NCBI GenBank assembly: GCA_038206395.1
Contig: JBBRAX010000005.1
Coordinates: 172,374-236,373, forward strand
Source: JAGSPQ01 sp038206395
GTDB taxonomy: Bacteria > Myxococcota > Myxococcia > Myxococcales > Myxococcaceae
Direction of reading: 5' to 3'
Length of the DNA: 64,000 bases
The notes beneath the pieces were generated by a model, which saw only the letters and a list, made by a program, of their open reading frames with translations, had not been told where the DNA came from and searched no databases. The position numbers and the translations under genes are program-made. This document shows, one piece after another, positions 7,794 to 17,365 of this stretch. Within the stretch, counting starts at the first letter, position 1. Each line of letters opens with the position of its first letter.

Positions 7794-9449
7794 CTAGCCC
7801 CAGAGGACTTCTTTCTTCTCGCTGTACCAGCCGTTCACGCGGTCGTTGTAGCGCTTCTCGATCGCTGCGCGGCGCATCTTCAGCGTCGGGGTGAGCATCC
7901 CGTTCTCGGTGGTCCACTCTTCCGCGAGCAGCACCACCGTCTCGAGCTGCTCATGCGGGTCGAGGCCCTGGTTGATCGCCGCGAGGTGCTGCTTGAGCTC
8001 GGCCTCGAGGCGGGCCTTCGCTCCGGCGCTCTCGAGCTGGTTGCGCGCCTTCATCGACAACACGAGCAGGCCGAACGGCTGACCCATGCCCGCGCCCGAG
8101 ACGCACGCTTGTTCGACGTCGGGGTGCGCCAGCAAGCGGTTCTCGATCGGCGCCGGAGCGACGTACTTGCCCTTGCTGGTCTTGAAGAGCTCCTTCACCC
8201 GGCCCGTGATCTTCAGGTTGCCAGACGCGTCGATTTCGCCCTGGTCACCCGTCTTCAAGAAGCCGTCGTCGGTCATCGCCTCGGCGGTCAGCTGCGGCTC
8301 TTTGTAGTAGCCGAGCATCGTGGTCGGGCTCTTCACCTGGATCTCGCCGCCCTCACCGATGCGCGCGGTGACGTTGTCCTGCACCCGGCCGACGCAGCCG
8401 ACCTTCACTTCACCGGGCCTGGTCATGTGCGAGTACGAGAAGTTCTCGCTCATGCCGTAACCCTCGAGCAGCTCGAGGCCCAGCTTGCGGTACCAGGCCA
8501 TCACGCTCGCCGGAATCGGAGCCGAGCCGCTGCCCGCGAACCGCGCCGCGTCGAGCCCCAGGCCTTTGAGAATCTTCTTCCGCACGATGCCGCCCAGAAT
8601 CGGAATCGACAGCATCCGGTCGAGCTTCTTCGGCGGCATCTTGTCGAACACGCCCTGCTGGAACTTCAGCCACAGGCGCGGCACAGAAACGAAGAGCGTC
8701 GGACGCGCGCGCTTCAGGTCTTCGACGAAGGTCTCGAGGCTCTGCGCGAAGAAGACGGTGAAGCCGCGGCAGAAGGTGCCCGTCTCGACGATGGTGCGCT
8801 CGAACACGTGCGCCAGCGGCAGGTACGAGAGCATGCGGTCGTCCTTCGTGACGCCCAGCCGCGCCGCGAGCCCGTCAGACGCGCACATCGTCTCAAAGCT
8901 GTGCATCACGCCCTTCGGCACGCCGGTGCTGCCCGACGTGTAGACGATGGTGGCGAGGTCCGTGGCTGGGCGAACCGGCTTGCCCTCCATCGGTTTCTCG
9001 ACGGCGATCAGCGATTCCCACTTCAGCGCGCCTTCCACAGGCGGCGCGAGCGGCAGCGTGATCTGCGGCAGGTCCTTCGGGATGCCGGGCTGCATCGCCG
9101 CGAAGCCGTCGAGCTTGCCGATGAAGATCAGGCGCGCGCCGCTGTGCTCGATGATCTGGCCAATCGTCTCGGCCGTCAGCGTCGGGTACAGCGGCACCGA
9201 CACGTGGCCCGACATCCAGATCGCGAGGTCGGCGAGCAGCCACCACGCGGTGTTCTTCGAGAAGATCGCGATGTTGCTCTTCAAGGGCAGGTTCAAGGAC
9301 TGGAGGTACGACGCCATGCGCCGCGCCTCGTCCATGCCCTGGCCGAAGGTGAGCTCCTTGACGACGCCGCCGCCCATCGGCTGCACCAACCAGCGATCGT
9401 CCCTGCGGCCTTCTTCGAACGCGTAAATCGACTCCAATTGGGTCTTCAT
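7794..9449 (-). CDS. Long-chain acyl-CoA synthetase (AMP-binding)
   Basis: The protein activates fatty acids with ATP and CoA through an acyl-adenylate. Motifs of the ANL superfamily are present in order: the P-loop TIVYTSGSTGVPKGVMHS, the acyl-pocket/adenylate motif LEGYGMSENFSY, and FLKTGDQGEIDASGNLKITGR with the hinge and KELFKTSKGKYVAP. At 551 residues it fits the FadD15-like, AMP-dependent bacterial ligases, which lack long inserts. I chose ATG 9449 (MKTQLESIYAF) over upstream in-frame codons because homologous ligases begin close to this point and a GAGG lies upstream. A small hypothetical gene follows on the same strand. Confidence 0.9.
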   Translation of the reverse strand: MKTQLESIYAFEEGRRDDRWLVQPMGGGVVKELTFGQGMDEARRMASYLQSLNLPLKSNIAIFSKNTAWWLLADLAIWMSGHVSVPLYPTLTAETIGQIIEHSGARLIFIGKLDGFAAMQPGIPKDLPQITLPLAPPVEGALKWESLIAVEKPMEGKPVRPATDLATIVYTSGSTGVPKGVMHSFETMCASDGLAARLGVTKDDRMLSYLPLAHVFERTIVETGTFCRGFTVFFAQSLETFVEDLKRARPTLFVSVPRLWLKFQQGVFDKMPPKKLDRMLSIPILGGIVRKKILKGLGLDAARFAGSGSAPIPASVMAWYRKLGLELLEGYGMSENFSYSHMTRPGEVKVGCVGRVQDNVTARIGEGGEIQVKSPTTMLGYYKEPQLTAEAMTDDGFLKTGDQGEIDASGNLKITGRVKELFKTSKGKYVAPAPIENRLLAHPDVEQACVSGAGMGQPFGLLVLSMKARNQLESAGAKARLEAELKQHLAAINQGLDPHEQLETVVLLAEEWTTENGMLTPTLKMRRAAIEKRYNDRVNGWYSEKKEVLWG

Positions 9450-9551
9450 CAGGTGTGCCCTCGGGGGAAAGCCTGAGGTTTCCCTCGCCGGGAGGGTTGG
9501 GATCAAGCCTTCGGTGCACTCAAAGTTATCGAATGCGAGGTTCGGCTTTCT

Positions 9552-10202
9552 CTAAGGCCAGTCGAGCAGCTCGCGGGGGTGGGCAATCAGCCGCTTCGCC
9601 CCTGCGTTCAGCAGCTCTGCCCGCCCGCGAAAGCCCCACAGCACGCCGACGGGCAGCATCTTCGCCGCGACTGCGGTCTTGATGTCGATCGCCGTGTCGC
9701 CGACGAAGACGCAGTCGGCCGGGTCCACCCCCAGCGCCGCCGCGATCTCGAGCGCCGCTGCCGGGTCGGGCTTCCGCTTCACGTTCACCCGTTCACCGCG
9801 CACCGCGTGAAACGGCCACTTCCCGAACCGGCGCTTCACGAGCTCGACAGTGAAGTCGTCGCGCTTGTTCGACAGCACCGCCAGCGGCACCTTCGCCGCG
9901 ACCAGCGCATCCAGCAGCTCGGCGATGCCCTCGTACGGCCGCGTGTCCTGATCGATGCGGGCCGCATACCGCGCACGGTAGTCGTCGACGAACGCCTGCA
10001 CCTGCGCGTCTTCCAGCGAAGGAGCTGCCAGCCGCGCCAGGTGCTCGACGCCTTCGCCGATGAAGTTTTGGTAGTCGGGCAGCGGGTGCTGCTTCCAGCC
10101 GCGTGCGGCCAGCGCCTCGTTCATCGCGCCGGCGATGTCGCCCAGCGAGTCGGCCAGCGTGCCGTCGAGGTCGAAGATCGCGGCACGAAACGGCAGCTTC
10201 AA
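9552..10202 (-). CDS. gph: HAD-superfamily phosphatase (phosphoglycolate-phosphatase-like)
   Basis: This is a 216-residue HAD subfamily IA hydrolase. Motif I is AAIFDLDGTLADS (nucleophile Asp and acid/base Asp), motif II is LAVLSNKRDD, and motifs III/IV are KRKPDPAAAL and CVFVGDTAIDIKTA. A four-helix cap lies between motifs I and II, as in Gph/PGP proteins. The TTG start at 10202 shares a TTGA with the stop of rodA and gives a protein starting LKLPFRAAIFDLDG, the expected distance from motif I. It is the last gene of the mre-mrd operon. Substrate assignment (2-phosphoglycolate) is by family resemblance only. Confidence 0.82.
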   Translation of the reverse strand: MKLPFRAAIFDLDGTLADSLGDIAGAMNEALAARGWKQHPLPDYQNFIGEGVEHLARLAAPSLEDAQVQAFVDDYRARYAARIDQDTRPYEGIAELLDALVAAKVPLAVLSNKRDDFTVELVKRRFGKWPFHAVRGERVNVKRKPDPAAALEIAAALGVDPADCVFVGDTAIDIKTAVAAKMLPVGVLWGFRGRAELLNAGAKRLIAHPRELLDWP

Positions 10203-11353
10203 AAGATGTACCTGCGCATGCCGATGTTCACCAACAGCCCGATGCCGATCATCACCGACACCATCGAGCTGCCGCCGTAGCTCATCAGGGGCAAGGTGAT
10301 GCCGGTGATGGGAAGCAGCCCCGTCACCATTCCGATGTTCTCGAACACCTGCCAGAAGATCATCGCCGCCACGCCCACCGCGACGAACGCGCCGAACCTG
10401 TCTCTCGCGCTGTACGCCACGCCCAGCGAGCCGACGAGAATCACGCCGTACAGCAGCAGCAGCAGCATGCAACGAAGGAAGCCCTGCTCTTCCGCCCAGA
10501 CCGAGAAGATGAAGTCGGTGTGCTGCTCGGGCAGGTAGCGAAGGCCCGTCTGCGTTCCGTCTTTCCAGCCCTTGCCCGTCATTCCGCCCGAGCCCACCGC
10601 AATCTTCGACTGCATCGCGTGGTAGTTCGTGCCCTTCAGGTCGGCCTGCGGGTCGAGCCACCCGGCGATGCGGCCGTCCTGGTGCTTCTTCAGGTAGTGC
10701 CGAACGATGGTGAACTTCGGCTCGGTTTGCGGGCGGACGTAGTCGTTCCACATCACGCCGAAGCCCGCGACGGCGCAGATGCCGATCGCGAGCAGCACCG
10801 TCCATCGCACGCGCGCAAAGAGAATCATCGTCGCCGCGGTGAACACCATCATCAGCGCGGTGCCGAGGTCAGGCTGCACCAGCACCAGCAGAATCGGAAC
10901 CACGCCGATCGCCATCGGCACCGCCAGCCGAAGAAAGCCGTAGTGCCCTTCTTTTCCCGGCCGGAAGTCGTCGTGGAAATAGCGCGCGTACATCAGCACC
11001 ATGCCGATCTTCATGAACTCGGCGGGCTGCACCCGCAGCGGGCCGAGCACGATCCAGCTCTCGGCGCCCTTCGCGGTGTGGCCGAAGAACTTCAAAGAGA
11101 CGAGCGCCGCGATGTTCACCAGGTAGATGGGCAGCGCCATGCGGTGAATGAAGCGGTAGTCGAAGGCCGCCACGCCCAGCACCGCGATTAAGCCCACCGC
11201 CAGGTACAGCGACTGCGCGCCCCACAGCGGGTTGTTTGGCGGCCGCGACGCGCTGACCAGGTTGTAGATGCCGACGAGCGCCGTCAGCACCGTCGCGCCG
11301 ACCAGCACCCAGGGCACGTTGAGCAACATCCGCCGTTCGACGCGCAACGCCAT
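10199..11353 (-). CDS. rodA: Rod-shape glycosyltransferase RodA
   Basis: RodA is a SEDS-family peptidoglycan polymerase that works with PBP2 in the elongasome at the inner membrane. The 384-residue protein has about ten membrane segments. Conserved SEDS signatures are visible: ESWIVLGPLRVQPAEFMKIG, LVQPDLGTALM, LPEQHTDFIFSVWAEEQGF, and the C-terminal GLLPITGITLPLMSYGGSS. The ATG at 11353 overlaps the mrdA stop (TGATG). Gene order mreC-mreD-mrdA-rodA is the standard cell-elongation operon. Confidence 0.95.
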   Translation of the reverse strand: MALRVERRMLLNVPWVLVGATVLTALVGIYNLVSASRPPNNPLWGAQSLYLAVGLIAVLGVAAFDYRFIHRMALPIYLVNIAALVSLKFFGHTAKGAESWIVLGPLRVQPAEFMKIGMVLMYARYFHDDFRPGKEGHYGFLRLAVPMAIGVVPILLVLVQPDLGTALMMVFTAATMILFARVRWTVLLAIGICAVAGFGVMWNDYVRPQTEPKFTIVRHYLKKHQDGRIAGWLDPQADLKGTNYHAMQSKIAVGSGGMTGKGWKDGTQTGLRYLPEQHTDFIFSVWAEEQGFLRCMLLLLLYGVILVGSLGVAYSARDRFGAFVAVGVAAMIFWQVFENIGMVTGLLPITGITLPLMSYGGSSMVSVMIGIGLLVNIGMRRYIF

Positions 11354-13419
11354 CAGTCGACCTTCTCGGGCGGAGGCGGCGGCAGGGGAATGTCGGCCAG
11401 CTGCGACGGCCCCGCATCGACGACGGTCGGAGCCGCCAGCTGCGGCAGCTCGGGCGGCGGCAGCTCTGTTGGCGGAGCGACCGGCACGATCGGCGACGGC
11501 TTCACCACCGGCGCGGGCCCCTGCCAACCGGGGCCGAAGGCGTTGCCGTCTGACTTCTTGAGATCGAAGTACTTCTGAATCACCGCCGCCGCTGCCGGCG
11601 CTGCCTCGCGACCGCCGAAGCCGCTGTGCTCGTTGAGCACCACCACCGCCACCTCGGGATCCGACGCGGGAGCGAAAGCCGCGAACCACGCGTGGTCGCG
11701 CTCGAGGTACGGCAGCTGTTCCTTCTTCAAGCGCACGGCGCCCAGCCGCACCACCTGCGCCGTGCCCGTCTTGCCGGCGACCACCACGTCCTTCAGGCGC
11801 GCGCGGCTCGCCGTCCCTCCCGGCTCGTTGACCACGGCGGTAAACGCGTCGACGATCAGCTGGTGCTCTTCGACGCTCATCTCGATCTGCCGCACGAGCT
11901 TCGGAGTGAACTCTTCGAGCGTCTCACCCGACGCCGATTCCACCCGCCGCACCACCTGCGGGGTGAACACCTTGCCGCCGTTGCCGAGCGCCGAATACAT
12001 CACCGCCAGCTGCAGCGGTGTGACGTTGACGTCGCCCTGGCCGATTGACGTGTTGAGCACCATGCCCTTGGTGTAGCCGCCGGGCGTGACCCGGTTGTGA
12101 TACGCCGTGTCGGGGATGATGCCGGCCACTTCGGCGGCGATGTTGAGACCGGTCACCGCGCCGAGGCCGAGCTCGCGGGCTTCCTTCGCGATCGGCTCGA
12201 TGCCGATCACATCGCCCATGCGGTAGAAGTAGACGTCGCAGCTCATGTGCAGCGCCTTGCGTGCGTCCACCGGCCCGTGGCCACGGTCGAGGTCGCAGCG
12301 CCAGGTGCGGTTGCCCAGCCGGTAGCCACCGGGGCAGTTGACGCTGGTGTGCGGCGTGAAGGCGCCCGAGTGAAGCCCCGCCAGCAGGGTAATCGGCTTG
12401 AACGTCGAGCCAGGGTGGTAGTGCTCGGCCACCGCGCGGAACACCATCGGCTGAAGTGGATCCTTCTGAAGCTTCGCCAGCTGCTGCGCCGAGACGCGGC
12501 CCGTCAGCATGTTCGGGTCGAACGATGGCCGCGACACCATCGCGAGGATGAAGCCCGTTCTCGGGTCGAGCACCACGATGCTGCCGGCCACTCCAGGGAA
12601 CACGCGCTCGGCCTCGGCCTGCAGCCGGCCGTCGATGCTGAGCACCACGTTGTTGCCGGGGCGCGGAATCACCTCAGCCCCCTTGTCGACGATGATGTTG
12701 CCGTTCTCGCGCATCACCTCACCGCGCGCGTTCACGACTTCCTTCCGCAGCCCGTCTTGCCCGCGCAGCGTGTTCTCGAAGCTTCGTTCGACGCCGCGCC
12801 GGCCGATGTAGTCGCCCAGGGCGTACGGCGTGCGCTCGGCCTTTTTGGCGTTGAGGCTCGTCAGCTCTTCCTGCGTGACCTCGTTCATGTAGCCGAGCGC
12901 GTGGGCGAGCGCGTCGTGAATCGGGTAGTTGCGGTGCGGCACCGGCTCGAGGTCCACCCCGGGCAGCAGATGCAGCCGCGCGTTGATGCGATCGACCTCG
13001 TTTCGGTCGAGGTCCACCTGCACCACCATCGGCTGGTAGCGCTGCGGCCCGTGCGCCGCCTTGAGTCGGCTTTCGATGGTGGTCAGGGCCAGCTCGTCCC
13101 AGCTCAAGATGTCGGCCAGCTGGGGCAGGACCTCGGCGACGCACTTGAGGCAAAATGCCGGGGTGATCGAGACGTCGAAAGACGGCCGGCTGTCGACCAG
13201 CACTTCCCCGCGGCGGTCTTTGATCAACCCGCGCGGCGCTCGAACGCGAACGTCTTTGAACTGGTTGTCCGTCGAGAGCGCCAGGAACTCGTCGTACCGC
13301 ACCACCATGAGGCGGTAGAGGTTGAGCGCGAGAATGAACAAGCCCAGCAGGAAGAAGGCACCCAGCCAGAGGAAGCGCGTGCGCAGCTCGCGGCCTTCGG
13401 TGTTTCTTCCCAGCTCCAC
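11353..13419 (-). CDS. mrdA: Penicillin-binding protein 2 (elongation transpeptidase)
   Basis: PBP2 crosslinks peptidoglycan during lateral-wall growth, partnered by RodA. The 688-residue protein has an N-terminal membrane anchor (FLWLGAFFLLGLFILALNLY), the class-B dimerisation domain (RAPRGLIKDRRGEVLVDSRP), and a transpeptidase domain with the SxxK motif GSTFKPITLLAG (Ser near 338), the SxD/N motif SCDVYFYRMGD and KTGTAQ near residue 548. A Pro-rich tail of about 50 residues after the catalytic domain ends PPPPPEKVD and is longer than usual. The start is GTG 13419, sharing TAGTG with the mreD stop. Confidence 0.94.
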   Translation of the reverse strand: MELGRNTEGRELRTRFLWLGAFFLLGLFILALNLYRLMVVRYDEFLALSTDNQFKDVRVRAPRGLIKDRRGEVLVDSRPSFDVSITPAFCLKCVAEVLPQLADILSWDELALTTIESRLKAAHGPQRYQPMVVQVDLDRNEVDRINARLHLLPGVDLEPVPHRNYPIHDALAHALGYMNEVTQEELTSLNAKKAERTPYALGDYIGRRGVERSFENTLRGQDGLRKEVVNARGEVMRENGNIIVDKGAEVIPRPGNNVVLSIDGRLQAEAERVFPGVAGSIVVLDPRTGFILAMVSRPSFDPNMLTGRVSAQQLAKLQKDPLQPMVFRAVAEHYHPGSTFKPITLLAGLHSGAFTPHTSVNCPGGYRLGNRTWRCDLDRGHGPVDARKALHMSCDVYFYRMGDVIGIEPIAKEARELGLGAVTGLNIAAEVAGIIPDTAYHNRVTPGGYTKGMVLNTSIGQGDVNVTPLQLAVMYSALGNGGKVFTPQVVRRVESASGETLEEFTPKLVRQIEMSVEEHQLIVDAFTAVVNEPGGTASRARLKDVVVAGKTGTAQVVRLGAVRLKKEQLPYLERDHAWFAAFAPASDPEVAVVVLNEHSGFGGREAAPAAAAVIQKYFDLKKSDGNAFGPGWQGPAPVVKPSPIVPVAPPTELPPPELPQLAAPTVVDAGPSQLADIPLPPPPPEKVD

Positions 13420-13925
13420 TACAGCAGCACTCCCGTCGCAGGCCGGTCATGCCCTGGGTCGAGCTTCATCAGCAGTGGCCACAAGAGCAGCCCGGTCAAC
13501 GTCGAGAGCGCGATCTGCAGCGGCACGCCCGACAAGGTGGCCACCGCTCCGCCGCCGTTCAGCGAGGTGAGCCACGAAAAGAAGACGGCGAGCAGGGCGT
13601 GGCCGAAGGTGGCGGCTCCGGTGAGCGCCGCGTAGACGACCCGCGCCCGCGCATCGACGAAGGACGCGAGCAGCCGCACGAGCAGGAACACGAGCACGGC
13701 GAGGAAGGGATACAGGCCCGTCGGCCGGCCGGTGAAGACGTCGAGCAGGTAGCCGATGCCAAACGAAGTGACGGCCCCCTCGAGCGTGTTGGCGCGCAGC
13801 CCGAGAAAGACGACCAGCGCCAACGTCACGTCGATGCGAATCACCGAGAAGCCGAACACCTTCACCGCCACCGACTCGAGGCACAGCATCGCCAGCGACA
13901 GCACCAGCATCACCACCATTCTCAT
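13419..13925 (-). CDS. mreD: Rod shape-determining protein MreD
   Basis: This is a 168-residue polytopic inner-membrane protein with five or six hydrophobic segments. It carries the MreD-like pattern near the N-terminus (IRIDVTLALVVFLGLRAN) followed by GYLLDVFTGRPTGLYPF. MreD links MreC to the membrane elongasome. ATG 13925 overlaps the mreC stop by ATGA. The assignment relies on the motif and on the position between mreC and mrdA. Confidence 0.9.
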   Translation of the reverse strand: MRMVVMLVLSLAMLCLESVAVKVFGFSVIRIDVTLALVVFLGLRANTLEGAVTSFGIGYLLDVFTGRPTGLYPFLAVLVFLLVRLLASFVDARARVVYAALTGAATFGHALLAVFFSWLTSLNGGGAVATLSGVPLQIALSTLTGLLLWPLLMKLDPGHDRPATGVLL

Positions 13926-14776
13926 GGCCGCCCCTTCGTCGCGGGCAGCAACGCCTGCACGGGTTGCGGCACGACGAGCACTTCTTCGACCCGGCGCAAG
14001 TTGACCGAAGGCACCACGCTGGCCGAGAGGAACATGCCGCCCGACACGCGCTTCACGTCGTCGATCTTTCCAATCACCAGCCCTTGAGGAAACACGCCGT
14101 CGGTGCCCGAGGTGATCACCAGGTCGCCTTCGAGCACGTCATCGCCGCGACCCGCGTTCTCGAGCGCCAGCGACTTGCCGTCACCCACGCCCACCGCCGT
14201 CGCACGCACGCGCGACCGCTGCAGCGTCACGCCAATCTTGCTCTGCGGGTCCGATACCAGCATCACTTCCGCGCTGCCTCCCACCGACGACACGACCTGG
14301 CCGACCACGCCCTCGGGCGTGACCACCGGCATGCCTTTACGCACCGCGTCGTCTTCACCGCGGTTGATGCGCATCGAGAGGAAGTGAGGTGACAGGTTGA
14401 TGCCAATGACGCGCGCCGCCACCTCGAGCTCAGGCGTCGTGTCGACGTAGCCGAGCATCGCCTTCAAGCGCGCGTTCGTGCCTTCTGCTTCCTTCAAAGC
14501 GTGAAGCTCGGCGCGCGTCTCGGAAAGCTCGGTGCGGCACGACAGTGCTTCTTCGTGCGAGCCGCGCAGGGCGAGGTAACCCGACACACCGCCCCCCACC
14601 CCGTTCGTGATCGAGGTCAGCGCGTCTTGAATCGGAGCGGCGACCCACAACACCGCCCTGTCGACGAAGTTCGGATCGCGGCCCCGGTGTCCGGATGAAA
14701 GGTACGTCACCATGGGGTAGAGCAGCAGCGCGGCGACAATCAGCACGTCGCGGTAGCGCTTGAGCAGGGAGAACAT
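13922..14776 (-). CDS. mreC: Rod shape-determining protein MreC
   Basis: This is a 284-residue bitopic protein: one N-terminal membrane segment, a coiled-coil (SHEEALSCRTELSETRAELHALKEAE region), then two beta-barrel lobes with the MreC signatures ARVIGINLSPHFLSMRINRG, GMPVVTPEGVVGQVV and SDPQSKIGV. It organises the periplasmic side of the elongation machinery. It is the first gene of the operon and is transcribed divergently from the ppiD-like gene, whose start is about 50 bp away, so the promoters of both lie in 14777-14828. mreB is not in the window. Confidence 0.93.
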   Translation of the reverse strand: MFSLLKRYRDVLIVAALLLYPMVTYLSSGHRGRDPNFVDRAVLWVAAPIQDALTSITNGVGGGVSGYLALRGSHEEALSCRTELSETRAELHALKEAEGTNARLKAMLGYVDTTPELEVAARVIGINLSPHFLSMRINRGEDDAVRKGMPVVTPEGVVGQVVSSVGGSAEVMLVSDPQSKIGVTLQRSRVRATAVGVGDGKSLALENAGRGDDVLEGDLVITSGTDGVFPQGLVIGKIDDVKRVSGGMFLSASVVPSVNLRRVEEVLVVPQPVQALLPATKGRP

Positions 14777-14828
14777 CAGATCCCTTGCATGTTCAGTGGG
14801 CAGATCCTACAGGTCAAGTCCACAACCC

Positions 14829-16394
14829 ATGGCAAATCCCGTCGATTCCAAGCGGCTGTTCTCTTACGTCTTCATCTTTGTCCTCGCGCTGCTGTTCGCG
14901 GTGCAGTGGGGCCCCGGCTCCAAGGGCTGCACGGCCGGCACCCCCGAGACCAAGTCAGACATCGCCGCGACCGTGAACGGCAAAGAGATTCCGACCAAAG
15001 AGTTCAGCCAGGCGTACTCGAACGAGCTCAACAACTTCCGTTCGCAGGGCATGACCGCCGAGCTTGCCCGCCAGTTCGGCCTGCCCCGCCAGGTCATCGA
15101 CCGCCTCGTCAACTTCGAGCTGCTCGCCCAGGCTGCCGAAGCCCGCGGCATCTCGGCGTCGGACAACGAGGTCCTCGACCAGCTGAAGAAGAACCCGAAC
15201 TTCCAGAAGGAAGGCGCGTTCGACCACGAGGTCTACAAGCAGGTGCTTCACGACTACTTCCGCCAGACCCCGGTCATCTTCGAGGCCGATCTGCGCCGCC
15301 GCATGGCCGCCGCCAAGATGCTCGACCTGGTCGAGTCGGGCGCGGTCGTGAGTGAGGACGAAGTGAAGGCGCGCTACCTGAAGGACGGCAACAAGGCGAA
15401 GGCGACCTTCGTGCGCTTCACCCCCCAGATGTTCGCAGGCAAGGTGCTGCCGTCGAAGGACAGCGACATCGCCGCCTGGGCGAAGGACCACGAGAAGGAA
15501 ATCGGCGAGTACTACACCGCCAACGCGCTCAGCTACTCGCAGCCCGAGCGCGTGCGCGTTCGCCAGATCCTGATTCGCGCCAACCGGGAAGACAGCGAAG
15601 AGAAGCGCAAGGAAGCGCAGGCGAAGATTGAAGGCCTGAAGAAAGAAATTGCCGGCGGCAAGGACTTCGCCGAGATGGCGAAGCAGTTCTCGGAAGACGT
15701 CGAGACGAAGGAAAAAGGTGGAGACCTCGGGCTGGTCGAGCGCATCTCGCTTCCTCCGCAGCTCGCTTCGGCCGTGTTTGGCCTCAAGGTCGGCGAGGTC
15801 ACCGCGCCGATCGAGACGCCCCTTGGCTGGCACCTCGCGAAGGTCGAAGAGAAGAAGGCCCCCGAGACCCGCACCCTCGACACGGTTCGCACCGAGATCG
15901 CCTCTGTGCTGCTGACCCGCGAGAAGGCGCGCACGCTCGCGAAGGCCGAGGCCGACAAAGCGCTGGCCGGGATGAAGGGCGGCAAGGCGCTGGCCGAGCT
16001 CTACCCGATCAGCCTCGATGCGCCGGCGAAGAACTCCTTTCAGTTCGCGGCCGAGACCAAGCCCGAGGCGATCGACACCGGCGACTTCAACACCACCACC
16101 CTCTCGATTCCCCAGCTCGGCACCGCGCCCGAAGCGATCAAGGCGATCTCCGACCTGTCGGCGCCCGGCCCGCTGAACCAGGTGTTCGACGTCGGTGAGG
16201 GCTATGCGGTCATCTCGGTCGACACCCGCGTCCGCCCAACGGATTCGGACTTCGAGACCCAGAAGCAGCAGATGAAGGTCGAGGCGATCAAGGGCAAGCA
16301 GTTCGAGCTCCGCGAAGCCTTCATGAAGTCGCTGAAACAGCGCGGCCAGGTCACTGTGAATGACCACGTGATCGATCAGCTGTCACAGGGGTAG
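14829..16394 (+). CDS. PpiD/SurA-like periplasmic peptidyl-prolyl isomerase
   Basis: This is a membrane-anchored folding chaperone of 521 residues. After MANPVDSKRLF a single hydrophobic segment (FVLALLFAVQWG) anchors it, followed by a SurA_N_3-type domain (ATVNGKEIPTKEFSQAY, PRQVIDRLVNFELLAQAAE). A parvulin-type PPIase domain spans about residues 235-335 (RVRQILIRA, FAEMAKQFSEDVETKEKGG, DLGLVER, GEVTAPIETPLGWHL), with a C-terminal dimer-like region. ATG 14829 is chosen because upstream codons are not family-like. It is divergent from mreC and may help fold envelope proteins. E. coli PpiD is about 100 residues longer. Confidence 0.88.
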   Translation: MANPVDSKRLFSYVFIFVLALLFAVQWGPGSKGCTAGTPETKSDIAATVNGKEIPTKEFSQAYSNELNNFRSQGMTAELARQFGLPRQVIDRLVNFELLAQAAEARGISASDNEVLDQLKKNPNFQKEGAFDHEVYKQVLHDYFRQTPVIFEADLRRRMAAAKMLDLVESGAVVSEDEVKARYLKDGNKAKATFVRFTPQMFAGKVLPSKDSDIAAWAKDHEKEIGEYYTANALSYSQPERVRVRQILIRANREDSEEKRKEAQAKIEGLKKEIAGGKDFAEMAKQFSEDVETKEKGGDLGLVERISLPPQLASAVFGLKVGEVTAPIETPLGWHLAKVEEKKAPETRTLDTVRTEIASVLLTREKARTLAKAEADKALAGMKGGKALAELYPISLDAPAKNSFQFAAETKPEAIDTGDFNTTTLSIPQLGTAPEAIKAISDLSAPGPLNQVFDVGEGYAVISVDTRVRPTDSDFETQKQQMKVEAIKGKQFELREAFMKSLKQRGQVTVNDHVIDQLSQG

Positions 16395-16402
16395 CCGCCC
16401 GT

Positions 16403-17365
16403 TTGCTGAGACGACGGCTGGTGACGATTCCAGCCGTGTGGCTGGGGACGACGGCGCTCACCGCCTCTGCCCCTTTTCTTCTCATCCTCGCCGCCGTCGG
16501 CGATCTCGCGCGCAGGAGTTCCACCTTTGCGTCGGTGCGGGTGCTGGTCTTCGGCCTCTTCTTCGGGTGGACGGAGTGCCTCGGCACCCTCTTCCTCAGC
16601 GCCATCGGCGTCTGGTCCATCGGCCGGCCCGCCGCTCGCCTCGGCTACACCTTCGCGGTGCAGCGCCTGTACACGGCGGCGCTCTTCCATTCGGCGCGCA
16701 TCCTCCTGTCGCTGCGGTTCGAGGTCGAAGGCGACGAGCTCGTCGATGCCGGGCCACTGCTGGTGCTGGTGCGCCACTCGAGCATCGTCGACACGCTGCT
16801 GCCGGGCGTCTTTCTCGCAGGGCGTCATGGGCTGAAGCTTCGCTACGTGCTCAAGCGCGAGCTGCAGTGGGGGCCGTGTCTCGACATCGCTGGCCACTGG
16901 TTGCCGAACCACTTCGCGTCGCGCGACAGCAGCAACTCCGAAAGTGAAATTCGAAAGGTCGCCGCGCTGAAGACGGGGCTGCAGCCGAACGAGGGCGTCA
17001 TTCTCTATCCAGAAGGCACGCGCTTCTCTGCGTCGAAGCGTCTGCGCGCGCTCGAGAAGGTCGACCCGGCCCTGCGCGAGCGGGCCTCGAAGCTCACCCA
17101 CTTGATGCCGCCGCGGCTGGGAGGCACCCTCGCCCTTCTCGACGCTGCGCCGGCGTGCGACGTCCTGGTGATGGCGCACCATGGGCTCGCGGGCTTCTCG
17201 TCGATTCGCGACATCTGGATGGGGAAGCTCACCGGCACCACGGTGCGGCTGAAGTACTTCCGGATTCCGGCCGCGCAGATTCCAGCAAGCCGCGATGAAC
17301 GGATCTCGTTTCTCTACGGCGCGTGGGAACAGATCGACGGCTGGCTGGCCGGGGTGGCGGCATGA
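16403..17365 (+). CDS. 1-acyl-sn-glycerol-3-phosphate acyltransferase-like protein
   Basis: This is a 320-residue PlsC-superfamily acyltransferase. The catalytic HX4D motif is VRHSSIVDT near residue 130, and the acceptor-binding motif is ILYPEGTRFSASK near 200. Two hydrophobic helices at the N-terminus anchor it to the inner membrane. It starts at TTG 16403, eight bases after the ppiD-like stop; GTG 16421 is the alternative. It overlaps the next gene by ATGA, so the three genes 16403-18884 form a translationally coupled run. Membrane phospholipid synthesis is the likely role, though the exact acyl acceptor is not certain. Confidence 0.82.
   Translation: MLRRRLVTIPAVWLGTTALTASAPFLLILAAVGDLARRSSTFASVRVLVFGLFFGWTECLGTLFLSAIGVWSIGRPAARLGYTFAVQRLYTAALFHSARILLSLRFEVEGDELVDAGPLLVLVRHSSIVDTLLPGVFLAGRHGLKLRYVLKRELQWGPCLDIAGHWLPNHFASRDSSNSESEIRKVAALKTGLQPNEGVILYPEGTRFSASKRLRALEKVDPALRERASKLTHLMPPRLGGTLALLDAAPACDVLVMAHHGLAGFSSIRDIWMGKLTGTTVRLKYFRIPAAQIPASRDERISFLYGAWEQIDGWLAGVAA

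Noticed and set aside
7131..9476. Open frame of about 780 codons on the plus strand across the acyl-CoA ligase
   Set aside because: It is antisense to a gene with all ANL motifs, and its composition (RRQ/HRL/AEQ-rich) is typical of a shadow frame.
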